Below, in pieces: positions 55,018 through 63,379 of a DNA stretch of 64,000 nucleotides. The DNA is from Pseudomonadota bacterium (GTDB taxonomy: Bacteria; Pseudomonadota; Gammaproteobacteria; Steroidobacterales; Steroidobacteraceae), in the NCBI GenBank assembly GCA_021785405.1, contig JAJYFF010000002.1:51939-115938 (forward strand), read 5' to 3'. A model generated the notes under the pieces. The model was given only the letters and a program-made list of their open reading frames with translations, was not told the origin of the DNA and searched no databases. The position numbers were made by a program, and so were the translations under genes. The stretch's first letter is position 1. Every line of letters starts with the position of its first letter.

Positions 55018-55960
55018 AGGCGTGCACGTCGGCCTCAAGGTCGACGTCGACACGTTGCGCGGGACGCGCGAAGGCGTGCCCCGGCTCGCCGCGCTGCTCG
55101 CGCGCGAGGGGCTCGACGCGACGTTCTACTTCTCGGTCGGCCCGGACCACACCGGGCGGGCGCTGCGCCGCGCGTTCCGGCCGGGCTTCGCGCAGAAGGT
55201 CGCGCGCACCTCGGTGCTGAAGCACTACGGGCTGCGGACGCTGCTCTACGGGGTGTTGCTGCCGGGACCGGACATCGGCCGGGTCGCGGGCGCGGTGATG
55301 CGCGAGGTGCGCGACCGCGGCTTCGAGGTCGGCCTGCACACCCATGACCACGTGCGCTGGCAGGATCGGGTCGCGCACGCGAGTCCCGACTGGACGCGCG
55401 CGGAGTTCGCGCGCGGGATCGAGGCGTACGCGCGGGTGTTCGGCGCGCCGCCGCGCTCGTACGCGGCCGCCGGCTGGCAGATCAACGACACCGCGCTCGC
55501 GCTGGAAAGAGAGTACCGGCTCGACTATGCGAGCGACACCCGCGGCGCCGCGCCGTTCCTGCCGCGGCTCGCCGGCGAGTCCGCGGCGGCGGCGCGCGCG
55601 GCGGGCGCCTGTCCGCAGCTGCCGACGACGCTGCCGACGTTCGACGAGCTGCTCGGCGTCGACGGCGTCGACGAGACGAACGTCGCCGACGCGGTGTTCG
55701 CGCGCGCCGCGGCGCCGGATGCACCGCGGCTGCAGGTGTTCACGCTGCACGCCGAGCTCGAGGGCCAGCGCTTGCTCGGCGCGTTCGAGCGGTTGCTCGC
55801 GCGCTGGCGCGACGCCGGCGCGCACCTCGGCCGGGTCGCGACGATCCACGCGCTCGCGCTCGAGCAGCCGCTGCCGACCGCGGCGGTCGTGATGCGCGAG
55901 ATCCCGGGCCGATCCGGGCAACTCGCGGCGCCCGCGGAACCGCTCGAGGCCGCGGCGTGA
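55010..55960 (+). CDS. arnD: 4-deoxy-4-formamido-L-arabinose-phosphoundecaprenol deformylase
   Basis: 316 aa, polysaccharide-deacetylase (NodB-like) fold. VGLKVDVDTLRGTREGVP (metal Asp), DATFYFSVGPDHTGRALRR, GFEVGLHTHDHVRWQD (metal His pair) and YAAAGWQINDTALALE are ArnD-specific. It deformylates Und-P-Ara4FN so that Ara4N can cross the membrane. Overlaps the decarboxylase by 8 bp. Confidence 0.94.
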   Translation: MREGVHVGLKVDVDTLRGTREGVPRLAALLAREGLDATFYFSVGPDHTGRALRRAFRPGFAQKVARTSVLKHYGLRTLLYGVLLPGPDIGRVAGAVMREVRDRGFEVGLHTHDHVRWQDRVAHASPDWTRAEFARGIEAYARVFGAPPRSYAAAGWQINDTALALEREYRLDYASDTRGAAPFLPRLAGESAAAARAAGACPQLPTTLPTFDELLGVDGVDETNVADAVFARAAAPDAPRLQVFTLHAELEGQRLLGAFERLLARWRDAGAHLGRVATIHALALEQPLPTAAVVMREIPGRSGQLAAPAEPLEAAA

Positions 55961-57642
55961 GCGGCGCGCGCGCGAGCGAAGCCGAGCCCGCGCCGCGGGA
56001 GGCGGGCAGCGGCTCGCCGTTCTCCGGGCGCGGGCTGTTCGCGCTGCTGGCGACGCTGGTGGTGCTCGTGTGGCTGTCGGTGATCGCGACCCGGCCCTTG
56101 TTCAATCCCGACGAGGGACGCTACGCGGAGATCCCGCGCGAGATGCTGATCGGCGGCAACTGGGTGATCCCGCACCTCGACGGGCTCATCTACATCGAGA
56201 AGCCGCCGTTGCAGTACTGGGCGACCGCGCTGGTGTATCGGGTGCTCGGCCTGTCGGCGTTCTCGGCGCGGCTCTACCCGACGCTGACCGCGTTCGCGAC
56301 GCTGCTGATCGTGTTCTTCCTGGTGCGCACGCTGTGGAACGAGCGGGCGGCCTGGCGCGCGGGCGCGGTGCTCGCGAGCCTCGCACTCTTCCCGGTGATC
56401 GGCCAGATGCTCTCGCTCGACATGAGCCTGTGCTGCTACCTCACGGCCGCGCTCGCGGCGTTCCTGCTCGCGCAGGCGCGGCCGGCGGCCGAGCGGCGCT
56501 GGATGGCGCTCGCGTGGGCGGCGGCGGCGCTCGGGGTGCTCACCAAGGGCCTCGAGGCGCTCGCGATCCCGGCGGCGAGCCTGGTGCTGTACTCGCTGCT
56601 CGCGCGCGATGCGTCGGTCTGGAAGCGCCTGTCGTTCGGCGTCGGCGTGCCGATCTTCCTCGCGATCGCGCTGCCCTGGCATTGGCTCGCGCAGCGGCAG
56701 TTGCCGGATTTCCTGCACTACTACATCGTCCGCCAGCACCTCGAGCGCTACCTGACGCCGGTCGCCGACCGCGACGCGCCCTGGTGGTATTTCCTCGGCG
56801 TGTACGCCGCGGGCTCGCTACCGTGGACGGCGACCGCGGTGCGCGTGCTGCTCGGCGGCTGGCGGGCGCGCAAGCCCGCGCGGGTGTTCGACCCGCAGCG
56901 CTTCCTGTGGGTGTGGATCGCGTTCACGATCCTGTTCTTCTCGATCTCGGACTCGAAGCTGGTGCCGTATCTCTTGCCGGTGATGCCGCCGCTCGCGATC
57001 CTGATCGCGCTGCGCCCGGCGTCGGCCTTGCGACGCGATACGATCGTCGCGGCCGCGATCACGCTCGCGGTCGCGGTCGCGTTCGTCGCGCTGCACTTCG
57101 CGCTGCCGCGGCTGCTCGCCGGGTCCGCGCAGGGCGGGTACTTCCTGCCGCTCGCGGGGCCGATCGTGCGGATCGCGCTCGTGCTCGCGCTGACCGCCGG
57201 GTTCGTGCTGCTGCGCCGGGACCGCGACCCGACCGGCGGCGCGGTGTTCCTCGGCGCCGGCTGGTGCCTCGGGGTGCTGCTGCTGATCCGCGCCTCGACG
57301 CTGGTCGCGCCGCTCTATTCGGGCCGCGGCCTCGCCGAGGCGCTGCCGGCGGTCGATCGAACCGTGCCGATCTACAGCGTCGCGACCTACGATCAGACGC
57401 TGCCGTTCTACTGGCGCCGCACGGTCGACCTCGCGTCCTATCGCGGCGAGCTGAACTACGGGCTGCAGTACGCGCCGGAGCGGGAGATCCCGACGATCGC
57501 CGGGTTCGTCGCGCGCTGGCAGGCCTCGGGACGGGCCTGTGCGGTGATGGAGCGCGGCTTGTACGAGAGCCTCGCCGCGCGCGGCGTGCCGATGCGGGTG
57601 CTCGGTCGGGACGGGCATCGCGTGCTGGTGTCGCGCCGATGA
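55957..57642 (+). CDS. arnT: Undecaprenyl-phosphate-Ara4N: lipid A Ara4N transferase (GT83)
   Basis: 561 aa, multispanning. The first periplasmic loop has FNPDEGRYAEIPREM (catalytic acidic residues) and PHLDGLIYIEKPPLQYW, the ArnT/PMT-C signature; about twelve helices and a C-terminal periplasmic domain follow. It moves L-Ara4N from Und-P to lipid A phosphates, lowering the negative charge. GTG start overlapping arnD. A novel anionic sphingolipid as acceptor cannot be excluded. Confidence 0.93.
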   Translation: MSGARASEAEPAPREAGSGSPFSGRGLFALLATLVVLVWLSVIATRPLFNPDEGRYAEIPREMLIGGNWVIPHLDGLIYIEKPPLQYWATALVYRVLGLSAFSARLYPTLTAFATLLIVFFLVRTLWNERAAWRAGAVLASLALFPVIGQMLSLDMSLCCYLTAALAAFLLAQARPAAERRWMALAWAAAALGVLTKGLEALAIPAASLVLYSLLARDASVWKRLSFGVGVPIFLAIALPWHWLAQRQLPDFLHYYIVRQHLERYLTPVADRDAPWWYFLGVYAAGSLPWTATAVRVLLGGWRARKPARVFDPQRFLWVWIAFTILFFSISDSKLVPYLLPVMPPLAILIALRPASALRRDTIVAAAITLAVAVAFVALHFALPRLLAGSAQGGYFLPLAGPIVRIALVLALTAGFVLLRRDRDPTGGAVFLGAGWCLGVLLLIRASTLVAPLYSGRGLAEALPAVDRTVPIYSVATYDQTLPFYWRRTVDLASYRGELNYGLQYAPEREIPTIAGFVARWQASGRACAVMERGLYESLAARGVPMRVLGRDGHRVLVSRR

Positions 57643-58019
57643 GCCTGGTCACCTGGGTGCTGATCCTGAGCGGCGTCGGCCTGAACGCCGCGGCGCAGCT
57701 CGCGCTGAAGTTCGCGACCCGGCCGCTCGCGCAGTTCACCCGCTTCGATCTCGCGACGCTGCTCGCGAGCATCGGCGTGTTGTTGCGCAGTCCGCCGTTC
57801 TGGCTCGGGATGTCCTGTTACGCGGCGAGCCTGTGCGTGTGGCTCGCGGCGCTCGCGAAGGCGCCGGTCAGCGTCGCGTACCCGATGCTATCGCTGGGGT
57901 ACGTCGTCGTCGCGTTCGCCTCGGCGCTGTGGCTCGGCGAGGCCCTGACGCCGGAGCGCCTGCTCGGCATCGCGCTGATCTGCGGCGGCGTCGTATTGGT
58001 ATCGAGGAGTGTCACATGA
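57639..58019 (+). CDS. arnE: EamA/SMR-like membrane protein, ArnE/ArnF-type flippase subunit
   Basis: 126 aa with four hydrophobic helices: WVLILSGVGLNAAAQLALKF, a central FWLGMSCYAASLCVWLAAL, VSVAYPMLSLGYVVVAF and LLGIALICGGVVLVS. Position in the arn operon suggests translocation of Und-P-Ara4N. Only one such gene is present, whereas enterobacteria need the ArnE-ArnF pair, so it may work as a homodimer. Confidence 0.85.
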   Translation: MSLVTWVLILSGVGLNAAAQLALKFATRPLAQFTRFDLATLLASIGVLLRSPPFWLGMSCYAASLCVWLAALAKAPVSVAYPMLSLGYVVVAFASALWLGEALTPERLLGIALICGGVVLVSRSVT

Positions 58020-59134
58020 AGGACTGGCTGCCGTTCACCCGCCCGCTGCTCGACGAGGAGACGATCGCGACCGTGGCCGCGGTGCTGCGCTCGGGTCAGC
58101 TTGCGAGCGGTCCGCAGGTGCTCGCGTTCGAGGCGGCGCTCGCCGAGTACCTCGGCGGCGCGCGCAGCGTGCGGGCGCTCACCTCGGCGACCGAGGGGCT
58201 CGAGATCGCGCTGCTCGCGTGCGGCGTCGGCCCGGGCGACGAGGTGATCGTGCCGGCGATGAGCTTCGCGGCGAGCGCGAACGTGATCGTGCGCGCGGGC
58301 GCGACGCCGGTGTTCGTCGACGTCGAGCTGCTCACGCGCAATCTCGACGTCGCCCAGGTCGAGCGCGCGATCACGCCGCGCACCCAGGCGATCATGCCGG
58401 TGCACTTCTCCGGGCTCGCCGCGGACCTCGAGGCGCTGCTCGCGATCGCCGCGCGGCATCGGCTGCGGATCGTCGAGGATGCGGCGCACGCGATCGGCAC
58501 GCGCCACCGGGGCCGCCCGATCGGCAGCTTCGGCGACGTCGCGGTGTTCAGCTTCCACCCGAACAAGAACATGACCTCGATCGAGGGCGGGGCGATCGCG
58601 ACCGCGGACGCCGCGCTCGTCGAGCGGATCGAGCGGCATCGCTTCCACGGGATCCGCCGCAACGCCGACGGCGAGATCGACGTCGAGCTCGCGGGCGCGA
58701 AGAGCAACCTGTCGGACGTCGCGGCCGCGGTCGGCCTCGGGCAACTGCGCCACCTCGACGAGTTCAACGCCCGGCGGCGGACCCTCGCGGCGCGCTACTT
58801 CGAGCGTCTCGCGGACTTCGACCGGCTGGTGCTGCCGGCGCGCGGCGACGACGGCCACAGCTGGCACATGTTCACCGTGTTGATCGACTTCGCGGCGCGC
58901 GGGACGACCCGGCCCGAGTTCCAGCGGGCGATGGCCACGCACGGGATCGGGGTCGGCATGCACTACCCCTGCATCCCGGGGATGAGCTTCTATCGGCAGC
59001 TCGGCTTCCGGGCCGACGACTATCCGAACGCGGCGCGGATCGGCCGCGAGACCGTCACGCTGCCGCTCTTTCCGTCGATGCGCGACGAGGACGTCGATCG
59101 GGTGGTCGCGGCGCTGCGCGCCGAGCTCGACTGA
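58016..59134 (+). CDS. arnB: UDP-4-amino-4-deoxy-L-arabinose aminotransferase
   Basis: 372 aa, DegT/DnrJ/EryC1 family PLP enzyme. LPFTRPLLDEETIATVAAVLRSGQLASGP at the N-terminus, VRALTSATEGLEIAL, IVEDAAHAIGT and the PLP lysine in FSFHPNKNMTSIEGG (near 185) match ArnB. It transaminates UDP-Ara4O to UDP-Ara4N. It is last in the operon here, whereas arnB is first in enterobacteria. The ATG overlaps the arnE-like stop. Confidence 0.93.
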   Translation: MKDWLPFTRPLLDEETIATVAAVLRSGQLASGPQVLAFEAALAEYLGGARSVRALTSATEGLEIALLACGVGPGDEVIVPAMSFAASANVIVRAGATPVFVDVELLTRNLDVAQVERAITPRTQAIMPVHFSGLAADLEALLAIAARHRLRIVEDAAHAIGTRHRGRPIGSFGDVAVFSFHPNKNMTSIEGGAIATADAALVERIERHRFHGIRRNADGEIDVELAGAKSNLSDVAAAVGLGQLRHLDEFNARRRTLAARYFERLADFDRLVLPARGDDGHSWHMFTVLIDFAARGTTRPEFQRAMATHGIGVGMHYPCIPGMSFYRQLGFRADDYPNAARIGRETVTLPLFPSMRDEDVDRVVAALRAELD

Positions 59135-59227
59135 GGCGGCGGCCGACCGCCCGCGCTCGCGCGCGACCCAGCGCGAGGCGGGTGAATTTTCAGGATCGCT
59201 TCAGCTTCGCGTCCTAGCATCCCCCCG

Positions 59228-59252
59228 TCTTTATAAAGAAATGGGGGGGGGG
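59228..59252 (+). repeat. TCTTTATAAAGA palindrome and G10 tract before the TonB receptor
   Basis: A perfect 12-bp palindrome at 59228-59239 contains TATAAA (possible -10 at 59232-59237). An uninterrupted run of ten G at 59243-59252 ends 5 bp before the receptor ATG, occupying the ribosome-binding position. A C6 run lies just upstream (59221-59226). Such homopolymers slip in replication. Confidence 0.8.
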
Positions 59253-59257
59253 TGGCT

Positions 59258-62194
59258 ATGCGCAGCGACGATCGGCGAATGGGTCGTGCAACGGGTTGGC
59301 TCGTGAGTCTCGTGACGGTCGGTGCGACCGTCGTCCACGCGGCGACCCCGACGGACCCCGAATCGGTGTCCCTGAAGCAGATCGTGGTCACCGGGTCGCT
59401 GATCCCGACCACGCCCGACTCCGCGGTCGTGCCGGTGACGACGCTCGATGCGGCGGCGCTGCAGCAGACCGGCATCACCACCAATGCCCTCGACATGTTG
59501 CGCAAGGCGGTGCCGGCGTTCGAGGGGCGCAGCAATGCGGGCACCAGCAACGCGCAGAACCACAACCAGTTCACCGCCGGCGGCTCGCAGATCCAGCTGC
59601 GCAACCTCCCGACCCTGGTGCTGGTGAACGGCGAGCGCCTCGCGCTCGACGCGGTCGCCGGCCTCAACGGCAGCAAGAACTTCGTCGACGTGAGCCAGAT
59701 TCCGGCCGCGGCGCTCGAGCGCGTCGACGTGTTGACCGACGGCGCCTCGTCCCTGTACGGCTCCGATGCGATCGGCGGCGTCGTGAACTTCATCCTGAAG
59801 CACGACTACCACGGCGTGACCTTCGGCGGCCGCTACGGCAGCGCGTCCGGCAATTACAACGAGCGCTCGTACTACGTGACCGCGGGACACGACCTCGGCC
59901 GGTTCAACCTCACCGCGACCGCGAGCTACTCACGGACCTCGCCGCTGTGGCAGTCCGCGCGTTCGTTCGCGAGCCCCAAGTTCGGCGTCACCTCCGGCAC
60001 GAACCTGCCGGGCGTCGTCGGGGCGGGGACCTACGTGCTCGCCCCCGGCCTGCTCGCGCCGAACGTGCCGACCGGCACCGCCGCGACCGCGACGAGCTAC
60101 GCGCAGCTCGCGAGCGCCGGCGTCTACGACCCGACGACCCCCGGCACGTTGTCGAACGCGTTCGACTATTCGCCGTACGCGATGCTCCTGCAGCAGCAGC
60201 AGAACGCCGCGTTCGTCGCCGACCTCACGTCGCACGACCTGTTCGGCGGCCGGATCCAGGTGTTCGGCGACCTGATGCTCTCGCAGAACAAGGTGGCCTC
60301 GACGGCCTGGGCCGCGGCCGGACAGCCGTTCTCGGCGACCAGCGTGACCGTGCCCGCGGGCTCACCCTATGATCCGCTGACCACGGCCGCGACCGGCGTG
60401 ACCTTCGCCGACTCGGCGCGACCGAAGGGCGTGTACGACACGACCGACGCGTTCCGGCTCACCGCCGGCCTCAAGGGCCACCTGGTCGCCGGCTGGACCT
60501 GGCAGAGCAGCCTCGACTACAGCGAGAGCAAGCTGATCGAGGACGACACCAACCTGCTGTTCAAGCCGAACGTCCCGCTCGCGATCGCGGGGGGATACGA
60601 TGCGAACGGCAACGCGGTGGCCGGCGGCGGCTATAGCCAGGTCTACGGGGGCCTCTCGGTCACGAACCCGTTGGTGTTGCAGCCGGCGCTCGATCCGTTC
60701 GCGGTCGGTGGCATTCCCTCGGCGGCGCTCGCGAACCTGTACGGCACCGAGCAATTGCACGCGGACAGCAAGCTCTATTCGTGGGATGCGCACGTGGTGG
60801 GATCGGTGTTCGCGCTGCCCGCGGGCAAGGTCGCGCTCGCGCTCGGCTTGAACTGGCGGCGCGAAGAGGTCGCCGGCTACGCCGATCCGAACGGCCGCGT
60901 GACCGATCCGACCACCGGGCTCACCAACGGCAACGACCAGAACTGGATCGGCGGGATCAGCACCGACCCGTTCAGCCATGGGCGCGACGACAGCGCGGTG
61001 TACGCCGAGACCCGCGTGCCGATCACCTCGGCGGCGATGCACGTGGCGGCGATGCACCGCTTCGAACTGGTCGCGGCCGCGCGCTTCGAGCACTACAGCG
61101 ACGCCGGCAGCAACACCACGCCGAAGTTCGGCTTCCGCTGGGAGCCGTTCGATCGGCAGCTGGTGCTGCGCGGCACCTACTCGAAGTCGTTCGTCGCGCC
61201 GCCGCTCTACCAGGCGTACGGGCCGTTCGACACGCGCACCGCGCCGGGCGCGATCATCACCGGCGTGTTCGGCCCGAACTATGCCGGCATGGATGCGTTC
61301 AACGCCGAGGACGGCAACAATCCGGGGCTCAAACCCGCGACCGCGGTGTCGCGCTCGATCGGCTTCACGTTCCGGCCGGCGCGGATCGCAGGGCTCACCG
61401 TGAACGCGGATTTCTCGTCGATCAACCTGTACGGCTTCGCCGGCGGCATCGGCTTCAACAACATCCTGAAGTCGGTGAACGCGTTCGGCTCGGCCTCGCC
61501 GTTCTTCAACAATCTCGCGACCGGCAACTTCGCGAATTTCGGCGGGACCGATCCGTTCGCGACCCCGGGTTCGCTGCAGGCCTTCTTGACCAACCCGGCG
61601 ACCGGCCAGGGTGATCCGGCCAAGGCGCAACAGCTCTACCTGATCGACCGGTTCACCAACCTCGCGGTGCTGCGCGAGCGCTCCTGGACCGTCGGCGCGC
61701 GCTACGTGCTGCCGTGGACCGCACACGGCACCTTCACGCTCGCGACCTCGGGCTCCGTGTTCAGCTCGTTCGAGTTCTCCGACGGCCTCGCCGGGGATCC
61801 CACGATCCAGTACGCCGGCTATGCGAGCAACCTCGGCGTGTTCGCGGGCACCTTGCCGAAGTACCGGTTCTACTCGACGGTCGATTGGTCGTTCCACCAC
61901 TTGAACGTGCTGCTCGCGAACACCTACGTGTCCTCCGTCGAGGACGCCGGCTTGACCGGCGCGCTGCCCGGCCTGCCGGTGTCGAGCTACAGCGCCTGGG
62001 ACCTGCGCGCCGCCTACCAGTGGGCGCTGTTCGGCGGTGACCAGGTCACGCTCGGCGTCGGCGTGAACAACATCGGTGACCGAATGCCGCCGCTCGCGCC
62101 GCGCGCGTTCGCGAACCAGTACACCAACGCGGACATCGCGAGCTACTCGCCGATCGGCCGCCTGGTGTACGGCGATCTGTCGATCGCGTTCTGA
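59258..62194 (+). CDS. TonB-dependent receptor
   Basis: About 978 aa from the ATG at 59258 (a GTG at 59252 would add two codons). Signal peptide WLVSLVTVGATVVHA, TonB-box-like LKQIVVTGSLIP, plug with IQLRNLPTLVLVNGERLAL and RVDVLTDGASSLYGSDAIGGVVNFI, then a long beta-barrel ending YGDLSIAF with a terminal aromatic residue. It belongs to the large iTonB group with the RLAL-type plug. Substrate unknown. Followed by a predicted terminator and a secreted propeller protein. Confidence 0.93.
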   Translation: MRSDDRRMGRATGWLVSLVTVGATVVHAATPTDPESVSLKQIVVTGSLIPTTPDSAVVPVTTLDAAALQQTGITTNALDMLRKAVPAFEGRSNAGTSNAQNHNQFTAGGSQIQLRNLPTLVLVNGERLALDAVAGLNGSKNFVDVSQIPAAALERVDVLTDGASSLYGSDAIGGVVNFILKHDYHGVTFGGRYGSASGNYNERSYYVTAGHDLGRFNLTATASYSRTSPLWQSARSFASPKFGVTSGTNLPGVVGAGTYVLAPGLLAPNVPTGTAATATSYAQLASAGVYDPTTPGTLSNAFDYSPYAMLLQQQQNAAFVADLTSHDLFGGRIQVFGDLMLSQNKVASTAWAAAGQPFSATSVTVPAGSPYDPLTTAATGVTFADSARPKGVYDTTDAFRLTAGLKGHLVAGWTWQSSLDYSESKLIEDDTNLLFKPNVPLAIAGGYDANGNAVAGGGYSQVYGGLSVTNPLVLQPALDPFAVGGIPSAALANLYGTEQLHADSKLYSWDAHVVGSVFALPAGKVALALGLNWRREEVAGYADPNGRVTDPTTGLTNGNDQNWIGGISTDPFSHGRDDSAVYAETRVPITSAAMHVAAMHRFELVAAARFEHYSDAGSNTTPKFGFRWEPFDRQLVLRGTYSKSFVAPPLYQAYGPFDTRTAPGAIITGVFGPNYAGMDAFNAEDGNNPGLKPATAVSRSIGFTFRPARIAGLTVNADFSSINLYGFAGGIGFNNILKSVNAFGSASPFFNNLATGNFANFGGTDPFATPGSLQAFLTNPATGQGDPAKAQQLYLIDRFTNLAVLRERSWTVGARYVLPWTAHGTFTLATSGSVFSSFEFSDGLAGDPTIQYAGYASNLGVFAGTLPKYRFYSTVDWSFHHLNVLLANTYVSSVEDAGLTGALPGLPVSSYSAWDLRAAYQWALFGGDQVTLGVGVNNIGDRMPPLAPRAFANQYTNADIASYSPIGRLVYGDLSIAF

Positions 62195-62203
62195 CGCGTA
62201 CGG

Positions 62204-62244
62204 GTCGCCGCCGGGCGACGACGCTCGGCGACGCAGTTTTTTTT
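62204..62244 (+). terminator. Candidate intrinsic terminator after the TonB receptor
   Basis: A 7-bp perfect stem (GTCGCCG at 62204-62210, CGGCGAC at 62226-62232) is followed after four bases by T8 (62237-62244). The gap before the T-tract and an overlapping shorter stem reduce confidence. Confidence 0.4.
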
Positions 62245-62264
62245 CGAAGGGAGACCGGTTGACG

Positions 62265-63293
62265 ATGAACGCATCGCGAATGACCGTTGCCGCGGGACTG
62301 CTCGTCCTCGGCATCGCCGCCGCCGGGGCCACGCCGCTCCGGCGCCACGCCGAGCCGCTGCGCTTGCTCGGGCGGACCGAGGTGCCGGGATATACCGGCG
62401 ATTTCGATCATCTGGCGGTCGACATTCCCGACCACCACCTGTTCATGGCGGCGGAGGATCACGGCACGGTCGAGGTGTTCGATCTGGCGACCGGCCGGCA
62501 CTTGCGCACGCTGCGGGGATTCAACACGCCGCACGGTCTGTTCCTGGTGCCCGGCACCCACCGCATGATCGTGACCGACAGCGGCAAGCGCGGCAGCCGC
62601 ATCCTCGACACCCGGACGCTCGCGGTCGTCGGTTACATCAAGCTCGCGCCCGGCGCGGATTCCTCGGTCTACGACCCGTCGACGGGGCGCTTCTACATCG
62701 TCACCGGCGGCGGTGACGTCGGGATGAAGGTCAGCTACCTGAACGAGATCGATCCACGCACCGGCAAGCTCCTGCGGCAGCTGAAGTTCGATTCCAACCA
62801 CACCGAAGCGGTCGTGCCGGAGCAGCACGGCGAGCGGCTGTTCGTGAACGTCGCCGACCGGAACGAGGTCGACGTGGTCGACAAGCGCCGTTTCAGGGTC
62901 GTCGCCCGCTGGCCGATCCACGGCGCGAAGACCAACTTGTCGCTCGCGCTCGACGAGGCCGATCACCGGCTGTTCGTCGTCACCCGGAATCCGACCCAGA
63001 TGTTCGTGCTCGATACCCACGACGGCCGGACCGTGGCGACCGTCGACGTACCGGCGATCGTCGACGGCGCGTTCTTCGATGCGGCGCGCAAGCGAATCTA
63101 CATCCCCGGTGCGGTCGGGGAGGTCGGCGTCTACCAGGAGATCGATCCGGACCACTACCGCGAGCTCGCCCGGGTGCCGAGTGCGATCGGCGCGAAGTCG
63201 GGGCTGTTCGTGCCGTCGCTCGAGCGGCTGTACCTCGCCGCGTCACCCGGGAAGCGGGTCGGCGGGGCGCTGCTCTGGTACGCGGTGCAGTGA
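62265..63293 (+). CDS. Secreted YncE-like beta-propeller protein
   Basis: 342 aa. Signal peptide MTVAAGLLVLGIAAAGA. Seven-bladed propeller-type repeats: DFDHLAVDIPDHHLFMAAED, HGTVEVFDLATGRHLRTL, VYDPSTGRFYIVTGGG, LFVNVADRNEVDVVDKRRF, LFVVTRNPTQMFVLDTHDG and IYIPGAVGEVGVYQEID. The family binds ligands or metals in the periplasm; no catalytic site is visible. AAGGGAG lies 5 bp before an in-frame TTG at 62259, which is an alternative start. Likely functional partner of the receptor upstream. Confidence 0.8.
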   Translation: MNASRMTVAAGLLVLGIAAAGATPLRRHAEPLRLLGRTEVPGYTGDFDHLAVDIPDHHLFMAAEDHGTVEVFDLATGRHLRTLRGFNTPHGLFLVPGTHRMIVTDSGKRGSRILDTRTLAVVGYIKLAPGADSSVYDPSTGRFYIVTGGGDVGMKVSYLNEIDPRTGKLLRQLKFDSNHTEAVVPEQHGERLFVNVADRNEVDVVDKRRFRVVARWPIHGAKTNLSLALDEADHRLFVVTRNPTQMFVLDTHDGRTVATVDVPAIVDGAFFDAARKRIYIPGAVGEVGVYQEIDPDHYRELARVPSAIGAKSGLFVPSLERLYLAASPGKRVGGALLWYAVQ

Positions 63294-63379
63294 GCGCGTC
63301 CGCGCCGCGCTGAGCGTGCGGCGCTCGCGCGGTCGGCGATGGTGCCGACCGCGCGAGCGCCTCCGGGCGCGGGCTTGCC

